Assembly: GCF_010111755.1 (NCBI RefSeq)
Contig: NC_088957.1
Location: 946,293-1,010,292 of the forward strand
Direction: 5' to 3'
Source of the DNA: Nakaseomyces glabratus
Lineage: Eukaryota; Ascomycota; Saccharomycetes; Saccharomycetales; Saccharomycetaceae
DNA length: 64,000 bases
The notes under the pieces are model-generated. The model searched no databases. It had not been told where the DNA came from and saw only the letters and a list, made by a program, of their open reading frames with translations. A program made the position numbers and the translations under genes. The first letter of the stretch is position 1; each line of letters begins with the position of its first letter. Of this stretch, positions 52,501-63,044 are shown piece after piece.

Positions 52501-55500
52501 TAATTATATTAATAATAATAATTTAAAAATCTCGCTATTTCTCATCAACATTCCTTAAATGGCTCTGTTAATGTTTTTCTCCAGACATAACATTTAAAGA
52601 CTCTTCCTAATACTGATTGAAGTGCTCATAATATAACTCGCCACAAATTTATTGTTCAATAAATGGGCTTTATTTTTTATCTCCAATATTCAAATAGATT
52701 GCTGTTAAAAGTGCATTATCAAATTTTACTTATCAAGCTGGCATATAATATTTTGGTTCTTAATTAAAGAAATGCTATTTCATTGTCTGCTCAATAAGAA
52801 TACACCTGGCTAATTTCCCCCAAATTACGACCATAATGTGCAATATGGGACATTTGAATATCAATATCAAACATCCAAAATGAAAAACATGTTGTATTAC
52901 CTCTACAGCTATTATCGGTAATAAATATTCAATCATATTACTAATATCTAGAGCGCATTTTTCAGAGTTTAACGTATGAATAAATTATACTAATATAACA
53001 AGAATCTTAGTCCTTTTATCAACATTTATCTCAACATTAATAAGAAGATACGAATATATAATTAAAAATCTAAGAATACTAGGTGTAGCATTTTTATCTA
53101 TTGTTACAAGCTAACCTATTGATAATTAAGGGCATTTCAAATATATCATATGACTGTTAATATTCCAAATTAAAAGTTGTTTTTAATTACTCAAGAAACT
53201 TAGATTATAGTGACCTAATTCACATAAAGGAATGAAAGTACAGGCTGAGATTTTGTTTACATTAGAATTGCTCACTAATAATTAAACATAGTATTATTGC
53301 TAACCGTGTGAACAATCATCAAAAGGGGTATTAATCGAGTTTACAATGTCAAAAGTGTTTTATAATAACCGTTTGTGAATATAATGACAAAAAAAAAGGA
53401 TAAAAAGCAATTTTGAACTTGTGACGGGACCCACTGATTTTCTGTTTTGAAACCTTTAAAAAAACTGTCCCTAAATTCAAAGATAGTAAATCTTGTCATG
53501 AAGAAAATTAGTTTCAACAAAATTTGGTTTTAATAGTCTGTTTAACTTATATGTAGTTATATAAACGGGTAGTTCGCAATTTACTCTAATACTTTATATC
53601 TCATCAATTCTATCAGTTACAATAAAAGACAAAAAAAAGAAGTTATAATTCTTTGCAATACCTTAACACTCACGGTGCTTTTGAAGTATATAGATGTAAT
53701 TCCATTCAAATTAGAAAAAAATAACTTTGATATTTGCTGTTCCAATACTTCAAGTTTATAGAAACAAAACTTATACTTTTTATCTTATAATTTGTAGTTT
53801 TTACCAACTAGACAAGATGATCTCAAAAATGCAGCAACAACAACGAAAACAACCAATACACATAATGTAGGTGTTGCTTAATTATATTCATGAAAGATCA
53901 TATAAAAAAAAGACTTGACAAAACCATAGGAATAAAAATATTTATATTTTGTATGATACATTAACAAAAGCTTTTGAATGCTTTCACTTCACGAGAAAGA
54001 GTATAATCTTAAACATTTCATTAAAAAGTTCTCCTATTCATAAAATACTGAAATTACTTCATCCAACATTGGCTATTATACACTCCAAATGTTCTAGATT
54101 CAAAACAGATTTCAATTAGTTAGTGAGATATTAGATGTTAGTACAAAGATAAGGACTTCTGGAGATGTTAATATTACGAATCTTTTAATGTGTTTTGTTT
54201 GATGATTTAATGTTGTCAATACTACTCACACTGGAAAAAACGAGAAGAATCTATACATCATTACATATTTTGTATTTTTGACCATAAATTATTTGGCAAT
54301 TTAGCTTTATTAATCATATATCGATGAAATGCCCCTTCCACTGATATGCCATTTTCATGAACAAAAAAGAAACATCTGATAGAGCTCGATTTTTTTGCTG
54401 TATAACTAAACGAAAACCATAACTGAATTCGCAGTAGAAATTGGCGAATGATATAAGAACTATGCAACCTAAAAAAAAAACTTTTTCCCTATACGATACA
54501 CATTTATTATCTTATTTTTCTTTGTTCTATTTGTGATTATAGCTGTTTTTTACATTAACATATTTCACGGATGTAAGCAGATATGAAAAAATTTATGAAG
54601 TCACTCCATGGAAAAAAACCAGACATTCTAACTAAATAAACGAAAAGAAATGTTGTCTCAGTATTTCACTCAATTATTGATGGGAATTGACACTTCTAGA
54701 GTTTAAGCCATTTTTATCTACCATAGATGTTGCAACCTCTTTACATATTTGCCAAATTGGGAAAATTTTTGATTTTTTTTCAAAACTTTGCCAACCCAAA
54801 TAGTCGCAATTGTGAAATGTTTTTTCTTTTTCTCTGATTTCATTACTCCTACAAATCATTCTATGGGAGCTGGTGCGTATTTGAAACAATTCTGGAAAAG
54901 AAATTAAACAAAATAGGGGTCAAGAAGAGGCTGCAGGTGACTTCCAATATGAAGATCGATCAATAGGGGTATGCACCCAGTGAGGACCAAGTAAAGGATT
55001 CATTCCACGTAGGTACAGAGACATCTATAATTATTATTAAAAATCACCTTTGAATTATTATGGTCTCGATAAAGATTCCAACTTTCAATCAGGTAAAATC
55101 TCTGATGTTAGTACCATATGCGTTACTTATTATAATAACCAAATTTTGATACTTAAATGTATTAATTAATTACTTGATGAATTTTCTTCAAGAATATTGA
55201 ATGAAAAGAAATGAAAAAGAAATGACCAATCTTTATGTTTCAGGGGTTTATCATTTGTTTTATAAGATTTTATTGGTTGAAGGTCTCACAATAACGGAAA
55301 AACACCTTTACCAACTCAATCGTGACATAGTAATGGATCATGATATTTCCGTCAGTAGCTCAAATTGTGTTTCTGAAGTCCAATTTGGAAGTGTACTCGC
55401 CTAATACATGGAAGATGAAGAAATACTTTGCTATGTAATGCCATCAGCAATACTGAGATAGAAAAGAAAATAGTCTCTAAGATAGTGTTTCACATCATTT

Positions 55501-56066
55501 TAATGGCAATAAACTAATCCTTTGTACCAGTTATAACCCATATTAAATCGTTTTTTGAGTTAAAGAATAAACAAAAGAAAGGTCCTCTGATTAATTACTT
55601 ACCTTTTGATTACTGAAAACTTAGTAAAGATTATGGGAAACAATGATACTACGAGTAAAATACAAATAATCAGGGAAAAATTTAATTTATCAGAACTGAA
55701 TCAAAATTGAGCTAATGTAGAATTTTGTTATACTTAAGATGTTTAGGGGCTGTTGTCATCATCATATAGGTTTATTTTTTTAAGGCAATGCATGCTAGAA
55801 TATGTTGTAATAACTTCGATATGTAGTATGTCAATACGCTATCCACTTCTTATATACTTGCAGCGACTCATGCCTAGGATTTACTGCTATAATAATTATT
55901 GTGAAATGGAATAACCGATAGAAAACTTTTGTGAATCACTATAACTTTTTCACACATATAAAGACAGCACTTTGTTTGTAATGAGATGACTGAGATTTTG
56001 ATTACTTAAAATTTCCTTTCTCAATCAACAAAAATATCCATTAACTGAAAAAGAATACCATAATCA
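46518..56066. other. 9.5-kb AT-rich gene desert between wall-protein genes
   Basis: No intact gene can be supported. The longest open frames are 60-107 codons with no family I can name: minus 48539-48862, plus 47623-47883, minus 51673-51948, and minus 54261-54467 and 54674-54889. One segment (about 49803-49960) is a clear adhesin relic, listed separately. A TATA box (TATAAAG, 55957-55963) about 110 nt before the adhesin ATG ends the stretch. The base composition and decay are typical of subtelomeric turnover. Confidence 0.6.
49803..49960 (-). pseudogene. Relic of an adhesin N-terminus, inverted relative to the intact gene at 56067
   Basis: The reverse complement of 49803-49950 aligns to 56107-56260 of the adhesin gene at about 92% by my hand count (about 11 mismatches and one gap). 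The conceptual product reads LSHTLSADTGVSNDNNIHIF, matching adhesin residues 14-33 with two changes. A one-base deletion (GGTTCCC to GGTCCC, near 49851) shifts the frame and a stop follows about 15 codons later. No in-frame ATG precedes the signal-peptide remnant, and similarity fades on both sides. It is therefore a dead fragment of an adhesin paralogue or of a duplicated copy. Confidence 0.88.
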
Positions 56067-59000
56067 ATGAAAGGGATATTTATTTGCCTGTGGATATTGC
56101 TACTAAGGCATACACTTTCCGCTGATACAGGTATCTCAAATGACAATAACATACATATATTTACTAATGATGATCCCAAATATGAGCATACTGGTGATAT
56201 TGGTTCCCCTACCATTGCCTGGTATATGGTTGATGGACCCAACCTAAAGGAAATAACTTATAACGGTAATGTCCAATTAGACTCTTACTTTTTACTTAAA
56301 GCAACTGAGGGTAATACGGGGTACCAGTTCAACTATCATGGTGGTTCATTTGAAGTTGGTGGGGGACAGGGTATTTTCAACGAGTTAGCAAGTGGTCCAA
56401 CTATTGTGAATATGCAGGGCGATTCCTTTAATGGTAAAGGTACATCAAATTATACTGCCGGTGTTCGTGAAGGGAGCACTATATACATGGACTTTACAAA
56501 TTATTACACCCAGGACAGCTATATCGAGAACTTTCAATCAGTGACATATTCAGCTACTACCAATGCAACAATAGATAAGTACATCCTAATCAACACCGAC
56601 GTTTATATACTAGGCCCTGTTCTTCTCTCCCCTACTTACTATGACTCCCCTGTTTTACACAAGTCAAACATATGGCTAGACTCACCGGATATTGCTGACA
56701 TTTCTGGATCCAATTTCCAATTCGGTGGGGAGGGAAATAGCGGGTTATACATTAAAGATAGTGCTGCAACCAAAGACAAAGAAATAAAACTGTCAGACAG
56801 CTTTTTAGACTCAAACAATACGATTGCTTTTGATACCCCAATACAATCTCTAAACTGGTTACATACCGGTCTTTTTCCTGGAAGGTCCGGAATTCTAGTA
56901 GTTCATACTACAAAGAATACGTATAATATCTCATTTCGCGCACTAGGACACCATTATTGTCTAACTGATAAAAATTTTAAGATCACAAAGACAGATGTAA
57001 ATCATAATGGAACATCCATCGAAATGTTCCAGGTAACTTACGATCCCACATCTAATGTCCAATGCCCTCCACCATATACCGTAACGCAAGAATACAATAT
57101 AATACCAACTAATTGCTTTGTAGAAGATATCTGGGTAATATCCTTTATTGGAACAACGAGTATTTCATACATCGAAGAAACGATGATAACAATATGCAAA
57201 AAAGAAGATTACACCACGACGATCGACAAGGGCAACGGCGACTTCGAGACAGACCTCGTCTCCCACATCACCACCAAGGACTCCAACGGCAACCCTACCA
57301 CCATCGTCACCACCATCCCATTGACCAAGCCCAGCGGCGAGGCCGACTACACCACGACGATCGACAAGGGCAACGGCGACTTCGAGACAGACCTCGTCTC
57401 CCACATCACCACCAAGGACTCCAACGGCAACCCTACCACCATCGTCACCACCATCCCATTGACCAAGCCCAGCGGCGAGGCCGACTACACCACGACGATC
57501 GACAAGGGCAACGGCGACTTCGAGACAGACCTCGTCTCCCACATCACCACCAAGGACTCCAACGGCAACCCTACCACCATCGTCACCACCATCCCATTGA
57601 CCAAGCCCAGCGGCGAGGCCGACTACACCACGACGATCGACAAGGGCAACGGCGACTTCGAGACAGACCTCGTCTCCCACATCACCACCAAGGACTCCAA
57701 CGGCAACCCTACCACCATCGTCACCACCATCCCATTGACCAAGCCCAGCGGCGAGGCCGACTACACCACGACGATCGACAAGGGCAACGGCGACTTCGAG
57801 ACAGACCTCGTCTCCCACATCACCACCAAGGACTCCAACGGCAACCCTACCACCATCGTCACCACCATCCCATTGACCAAGCCCAGCGGCGAGGCCGACT
57901 ACACCACGACGATCGACAAGGGCAACGGCGACTTCGAGACAGACCTCGTCTCCCACATCACCACCAAGGACTCCAACGGCAACCCTACCACCATCGTCAC
58001 CACCATCCCATTGACCAAGCCCAGCGGCGAGGCCGACTACACCACGACGATCGACAAGGGCAACGGCGACTTCGAGACAGACCTCGTCTCCCACATCACC
58101 ACCAAGGACTCCAACGGCAACCCTACCACCATCGTCACCACCATCCCATTGACCAAGCCCAGCGGCGAGGCCGACTACACCACGACGATCGACAAGGGCA
58201 ACGGCGACTTCGAGACAGACCTCGTCTCCCACATCACCACCAAGGACTCCAACGGCAACCCTACCACCATCGTCACCACCATCCCATTGACCAAGCCCAG
58301 CGGCGAGGCCGACTACACCACGACGATCGACAAGGGCAACGGCGACTTCGAGACAGACCTCGTCTCCCACATCACCACCAAGGACTCCAACGGCAACCCT
58401 ACCACCATCGTCACCACCATCCCATTGACCAAGCCCAGCGGCGAGGCCGACTACACCACGACGATCGACAAGGGCAACGGCGACTTCGAGACAGACCTCG
58501 TCTCCCACATCACCACCAAGGACTCCAACGGCAACCCTACCACCATCGTCACCACCATCCCATTGACCAAGCCCAGCGGCGAGGCCGACTACACCACGAC
58601 GATCGACAAGGGCAACGGCGACTTCGAGACAGACCTCGTCTCCCACATCACCACCAAGGACTCCAACGGCAACCCTACCACCATCGTCACCACCATCCCA
58701 TTGACCAAGCCCAGCGGCGAGGCCGACTACACCACGACGATCGACAAGGGCAACGGCGACTTCGAGACAGACCTCGTCTCCCACATCACCACCAAGGACT
58801 CCAACGGCAACCCTACCACCATCGTCACCACCATCCCATTGACCAAGCCCAGCGGCGAGGCCGACTACACCACGACGATCGACAAGGGCAACGGCGACTT
58901 CGAGACAGACCTCGTCTCCCACATCACCACCAAGGACTCCAACGGCAACCCTACCACCATCGTCACCACCATCCCATTGACCAAGCCCAGCGGCGAGGCC

Positions 59001-60287
59001 GACTACACCACGACGATCGACAAGGGCAACGGCGACTTCGAGACAGACCTCGTCTCCCACATCACCACCAAGGACTCCAACGGCAAGCCTACCACGATTA
59101 TAACAACTGTGACTCTAGTAGAAGAACCAGTTTACACAGCTGTGTTTGTTTCTGATGGTCACACGATCACAGCTGTTGTTTCTCATGTTACAACTACCAA
59201 TGATATCGGTCAGACGGTCACCACTACTGTGACCGTTATTTCATATGATCAAGTAGGTGAAGGTGTATACACTTCTGCTCCTGCTTACTCTCAGCCCCCA
59301 GTAACTACGACAACTGTGAGTGCAGACACTACTACCGCCACTGTTGTAATTTCGTACTTCCCATCTATTGGCGTCGATGGAGTCACCAGGACAGGTACAA
59401 CAACCGTCTCCACGGTATCTGTCGGAGGTGAAGCCGACTACACTACAACAGTCGACAGGGGCAATGGCAGTATCGAAACTGATGTCATTTCGCATATCAC
59501 CACTACCGACTCCAATGGTAATCCTACAACAATAACCACCACGATCACCAATGCACCTGCACCTTCGATTTCTAAAGCAAATATTGGGTCTGACTACACC
59601 ACCACCGTGGTTTCGAACGGTCACACGTTCACCGAGGTTGTATCCCATAGCACAGGTACTGATGAGCACGGTCACACAATTGTTTCTACAGTAACGCAAA
59701 CCGTAGGTGTCCAGAGTCATGGCAGCACTGTCTCAAGTGCAGCACCTGCCTCAACAGTATCCGGTGCAGAGTCTAATGCTCCTGGAACAGCAGGTGTAGG
59801 TGGTATTGTCAACTCTCAGAAACCTCAGTCACAAAATGTGGCTGGTCAAGGGTCTGGCAACGAAAAGCCAACACAAGCTGCTGGCACAGCCGGTGGTAGT
59901 CGCTCTGGATCTGGATCTGGCTCTGGCTCTGGGTCAGTGCACCAATCGGCAGGCAATATTGTACCATCTGGATCTCCATCTGTTCAGAGTGCAAAGGGTA
60001 CTGCATCGCCAGTCAGTGGTATTCATGGTAGCCAAACACCACACTCTGTACCTTCACAAGCTCAACAACAAGGACAAGGACAAGGCCAAGGACAAGCACC
60101 ATCGTCACGTCAACAGGCTGCCACGACTGTTCTATTATCATCTGGTTCCTCTGTTGACAACATCGGCAGTGGATTCAGCAGCACGCAAACAGCTTCTGTC
60201 CTACAGGGTAAGGGTGCTTCGATTAGAGTTGCTTCTTCCAGTATTGTATTCTCAATGATTGTAGTAATAGTTTTCGGTATGATCTAA
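56067..60287 (+). CDS. Large GPI-anchored adhesin-like wall protein with 46-residue tandem repeats
   Basis: This 1406-residue protein has a signal peptide (residues 1-18, MKGIFICLWILLLRHTLS). A ligand-binding-type N-domain of about 350 residues follows (19-375), rich in Gly/Asn beta sequence and with a Cys pair region (GHHYCL...NVQCPPP). It resembles the Hyr1/Iff or C. glabrata Awp beta-helix class; exact family is inference. Residues 381-978 are 13 copies of a 46-residue repeat (DYTTTIDKGNGDFETD...), with a divergent 14th to about 1024 and three or four older degenerate copies beyond. A Ser/Gly/Gln-rich spacer leads to a GPI signal (SSIVFSMIVVIVFGMI). Position 2.6 kb from the telomeric repeats suggests subtelomeric silencing and strain variability. 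Flocculin/EPA (PA14) identity is unlikely, as no PA14 motif is seen. Confidence 0.9.
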   Translation: MKGIFICLWILLLRHTLSADTGISNDNNIHIFTNDDPKYEHTGDIGSPTIAWYMVDGPNLKEITYNGNVQLDSYFLLKATEGNTGYQFNYHGGSFEVGGGQGIFNELASGPTIVNMQGDSFNGKGTSNYTAGVREGSTIYMDFTNYYTQDSYIENFQSVTYSATTNATIDKYILINTDVYILGPVLLSPTYYDSPVLHKSNIWLDSPDIADISGSNFQFGGEGNSGLYIKDSAATKDKEIKLSDSFLDSNNTIAFDTPIQSLNWLHTGLFPGRSGILVVHTTKNTYNISFRALGHHYCLTDKNFKITKTDVNHNGTSIEMFQVTYDPTSNVQCPPPYTVTQEYNIIPTNCFVEDIWVISFIGTTSISYIEETMITICKKEDYTTTIDKGNGDFETDLVSHITTKDSNGNPTTIVTTIPLTKPSGEADYTTTIDKGNGDFETDLVSHITTKDSNGNPTTIVTTIPLTKPSGEADYTTTIDKGNGDFETDLVSHITTKDSNGNPTTIVTTIPLTKPSGEADYTTTIDKGNGDFETDLVSHITTKDSNGNPTTIVTTIPLTKPSGEADYTTTIDKGNGDFETDLVSHITTKDSNGNPTTIVTTIPLTKPSGEADYTTTIDKGNGDFETDLVSHITTKDSNGNPTTIVTTIPLTKPSGEADYTTTIDKGNGDFETDLVSHITTKDSNGNPTTIVTTIPLTKPSGEADYTTTIDKGNGDFETDLVSHITTKDSNGNPTTIVTTIPLTKPSGEADYTTTIDKGNGDFETDLVSHITTKDSNGNPTTIVTTIPLTKPSGEADYTTTIDKGNGDFETDLVSHITTKDSNGNPTTIVTTIPLTKPSGEADYTTTIDKGNGDFETDLVSHITTKDSNGNPTTIVTTIPLTKPSGEADYTTTIDKGNGDFETDLVSHITTKDSNGNPTTIVTTIPLTKPSGEADYTTTIDKGNGDFETDLVSHITTKDSNGNPTTIVTTIPLTKPSGEADYTTTIDKGNGDFETDLVSHITTKDSNGKPTTIITTVTLVEEPVYTAVFVSDGHTITAVVSHVTTTNDIGQTVTTTVTVISYDQVGEGVYTSAPAYSQPPVTTTTVSADTTTATVVISYFPSIGVDGVTRTGTTTVSTVSVGGEADYTTTVDRGNGSIETDVISHITTTDSNGNPTTITTTITNAPAPSISKANIGSDYTTTVVSNGHTFTEVVSHSTGTDEHGHTIVSTVTQTVGVQSHGSTVSSAAPASTVSGAESNAPGTAGVGGIVNSQKPQSQNVAGQGSGNEKPTQAAGTAGGSRSGSGSGSGSGSVHQSAGNIVPSGSPSVQSAKGTASPVSGIHGSQTPHSVPSQAQQQGQGQGQGQAPSSRQQAATTVLLSSGSSVDNIGSGFSSTQTASVLQGKGASIRVASSSIVFSMIVVIVFGMI
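57207..59138. repeat. 138-bp in-frame tandem repeat array, 13 full units plus a divergent 14th
   Basis: Units begin every 138 bp from 57207, and the 14th begins at 59001 and diverges after GGCAAGCCT near 59085. Inside the array the units look base-identical, apart from the first codon of unit 1 (GAT instead of GAC). One unit is 61% G+C (84 of 138 bases), in sharp contrast to the AT-rich surroundings. Because 138 is divisible by three and units lack stops, one other plus frame and one minus frame also stay open; these are shadows. Confidence 0.97.
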
Positions 60288-60738
60288 AGTGTACTAGTTC
60301 TGTGACTGATCAACATGTACAATATTACAAACGTTCGTCCAGCCATGATTTTTAGATAGGCTGTTTCTTTCAATATGAACATTGATAAAAAAGACTGATT
60401 ATAGTCCAACAAAACAAAAAAAAACTGAAAAAACACTAAAGTAAAAAAAAACTGAAGCTTCCCTATATATATTTATTGTTCGTAATTTGGGGCTATTATT
60501 TTTGTTTCAGGTACTGTTTTTTATATCTCATATTAATAATGTGAGCAGTATTATTCTCAAGAGTTTTTGTATATATTATTTATCAGTTACAATTTAAGCA
60601 CTTTTCTCTTCTAAAAGTTTTATGTTATTTTATTTCTTTGTTATTGTATTGTGTGGGTCTTACTGTTGTCGCTGTTTCTTATAAAATCTTGGTCAACCAT
60701 GGATTCGAGCCTGTGGGTTTAAGATTGAATTCAAATGC

Positions 60739-61436
60739 TGCGAAAAACGCGAGATGTGATAATGCACGGTGGTGGAAGAGTTTTCTTAGAGTGCGCACTT
60801 CAGCACCCAAACATGAATTTCAAATTTTGTGATTCTTCAATTGTTTAAACATATATCAGTGCCGGCATATAAATAGTAAATATTAGTTACAGTACATGGT
60901 TTTACCAGTCAAAACTTATTGGTGAGGTTTTACTGATGATATTGCTTCTTATTTACACAATAGCTTGTACTGTGAATCCGTATTTGAAGCAGTGGCGTAA
61001 ACTAAACTGAAATGATTTAAGATATTGTTATAAATACTTGAGAGAGTATAGTGTTGGACATTTCAAGATTACGTTACTTAATTGACGAAATTTACACATG
61101 AACACAGAAATGTACACTATCTACAATAAATGAACAACAAGGGTTGTTTATTTTTATTCACAAGCAACATAATCAAATATGTATCTAATAAGTGCCTCAT
61201 ACATGCAGCTATTCTTTTATTTATCTTTTCTCCTACAAAAAAAGCCTTTTCTGAGAGGGTGGAATCACAGTAGCATGTTTCTGTTCTGAAATGCTATTGT
61301 TTTGACAGGGGACCAAGCTCAGTCCTGCAAGTCCAGATATCAAGTTGCGAAAAACGCGAGACCTTGCGTTCTACGAGACAGTCGAAGAAGGAATTTGATT
61401 TACCCAGCCTGGCTGAGAGTTGCGAAAAACGCGAGA
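60739..61436 (+). repeat. Three copies of a TGCGAAAAACGCGAGA subtelomeric element
   Basis: The 16-bp core occurs at 60739-60754, 61346-61361 and 61421-61436, all on the plus strand. About 30 bp downstream of each is loosely conserved (T-T-G-G-TTC-ACGA then GAAG), so the unit may be 50-60 bp. Copies 2 and 3 start 75 bp apart. Confidence 0.75.
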
Positions 61437-62072
61437 TGTTGTGTTCAACGATGCGTTGTTGAAGTACAAGAATCCACTCTTCTCTAGAACAACTGCTATT
61501 TCTGAAATGTTGCAGTTCATCTGATTGAATCTGAACTCTGACAAAGATTCATTGATGGGATTGATGGTGGGAGTTAGAAATGCATGGTTTACATTGTAAG
61601 ATGGGATAAGACTATGTAAGTAATAGGATACAACTGAATTACTGTAATCTTGTAAGAGTGGAAACATTTAAATACTCAAGACCTCTTTTACTGTAATAAA
61701 TCATTGGCTGAATACTAAGCAGGAGGAGGAAATGAACAATCCAGTCTATTTTATGAAGTTTTCTTATCTTTCCCATATATGCCTTGATCACTTGTCACCA
61801 ATATTTACTTTATCAATATTTACTTTACAATGATCATGAGATGCCGTTGTTATTATGATGTAGTTATTATGACTTTGTAGGATTCCCATATGTATTCCTG
61901 AAACAATGAATTCCTCCACAACACAACACATATCAATGCAATATCATGTGTGATTTATAAATGCTTATGAATACGACGATATCTGTCCAGTACTTTTACC
62001 AGACTGTTGCGTTTCTGTGAAGAGCATTTTTGTTCGACATAAAACATCTTTCAAGAACAGATTTTCATTTTT

Positions 62073-62193
62073 TTAGGGTTACATAGGGCATGGTAAAATT
62101 CTTAGTGCTGCATTAGGGTTCGTGTTTCATTCATTTGTGTGGGTAAGTAGGGTTTAAGTTATTACAGTTAGGGTTAGTTAGGGCTGTGTAGGG
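62073..62193 (+). promoter_or_regulatory. Cluster of seven TAGGG motifs, Tbf1/STR-like
   Basis: TTAGGG occurs at 62073, 62113, 62168 and 62178, and TAGGG at 62084, 62148 and 62189, all on the plus strand, several followed by TT. In S. cerevisiae, Tbf1 binds TTAGGG in the subtelomeric STR elements, which act as boundaries. The link here is inference. Confidence 0.55.
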
Positions 62194-62860
62194 TTCCAAT
62201 AATATATATTTTGGTAATGAGGAGAGGATTTCTGGTGGTAAGTTTAAAGTGAGCTATCAGAAATACGATAACATGCACCACAAGGTGTTCTGAATATTAT
62301 GCAGATAGATTAAAAAGTTCACTGTACATATTTCTGGCCGCATATCTACATTCATGAAAAGACATTTGTAGAGTAGATGATATGTCCATATATATCTAAG
62401 GCTCCACTATGGGATTCAAAGTACTAGATAAAACTAAATCCTAATGACAAATGAAAATGAACAAGAGCTATAGTTAAATAGCAGTATGTACTTTGATAAA
62501 ATGATCACATGTATTTAGAGAATATAAAACAAATGTAATACACAGAAATACCCCCAATGATGACATTAATCTGTTTAATATCAATTCATAACATATAATA
62601 ATAAAATGAATGCCATACAAGAGCAAATGACACTTACATGATGAATGATAATTTACAACTACAAAATATAATTTAATGAATGTGTAATGTTTATAGTCTA
62701 GCAGGTCATGGATGTATAACATTACATCTTTGGGATACCTGATATTTGTGTGAAATAACTGTCATATGATCAAGTAATTGTTAAGAACTTAATTTTAGGA
62801 TGATAAATACAAAACATTATAGGGGTAATGAAATGATAAATCTGTTGCTATGTAGTACGT

Positions 62861-63044
62861 TGTGGGTGGAGTGTGGTGTGGGTGGAGTGTGGTGTGGGTG
62901 GAGTGTAGTCTGGGTGGAGTGTGGTGTGGGTGGAGTGTGGTGTGGGTGGAGTGTAGTCTGGGTGGAGTGTGGTTTGGGTGGAGTGTGGTCTGGGTGGAGT
63001 GTGGTCTGGGTGCTGTGGGGTCTGGGTGGAGTGTGGTCTGGGTG
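62861..63044 (+). repeat. Variant (degenerate) telomeric repeats
   Basis: After a partial unit (TGTGGGTG, 62861-62868), nine 16-bp variants starting GAGTGT run to 63012. One canonical unit (63013-63028) and one more GAGTGTGGTCTGGGTG (63029-63044) follow. Variant order is A A B A A B C D D, with A GAGTGTGGTGTGGGTG, B GAGTGTAGTCTGGGTG, C GAGTGTGGTTTGGGTG and D GAGTGTGGTCTGGGTG. Confidence 0.92.

Larger units (their letters stand above)
60288..62860. other. Noncoding subtelomeric region
   Basis: No gene is supported. It holds the three-copy TGCGAAAAACGCGAGA element (60739-61436) and a cluster of (T)TAGGG motifs (62073-62193), listed separately. Short frames at 60638, 61302 and 62474 have no recognisable product. 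Confidence 0.6.

Noticed and set aside
57207..59138. CRISPR-like array
   Set aside because: Units are contiguous, in-frame coding repeats without spacers, in a eukaryotic adhesin gene.
57113..59155. 680-codon Arg/His-rich frame and 631-codon antisense frame
   Set aside because: Both exist only because the 138-bp repeat is free of stops in those frames; they lack family features and start in or end just past the array.
60690..60760. tRNA gene (GGATTCGAGCC resembles the complement of a B box)
   Set aside because: No A box, anticodon stem or acceptor pairing could be built around it.
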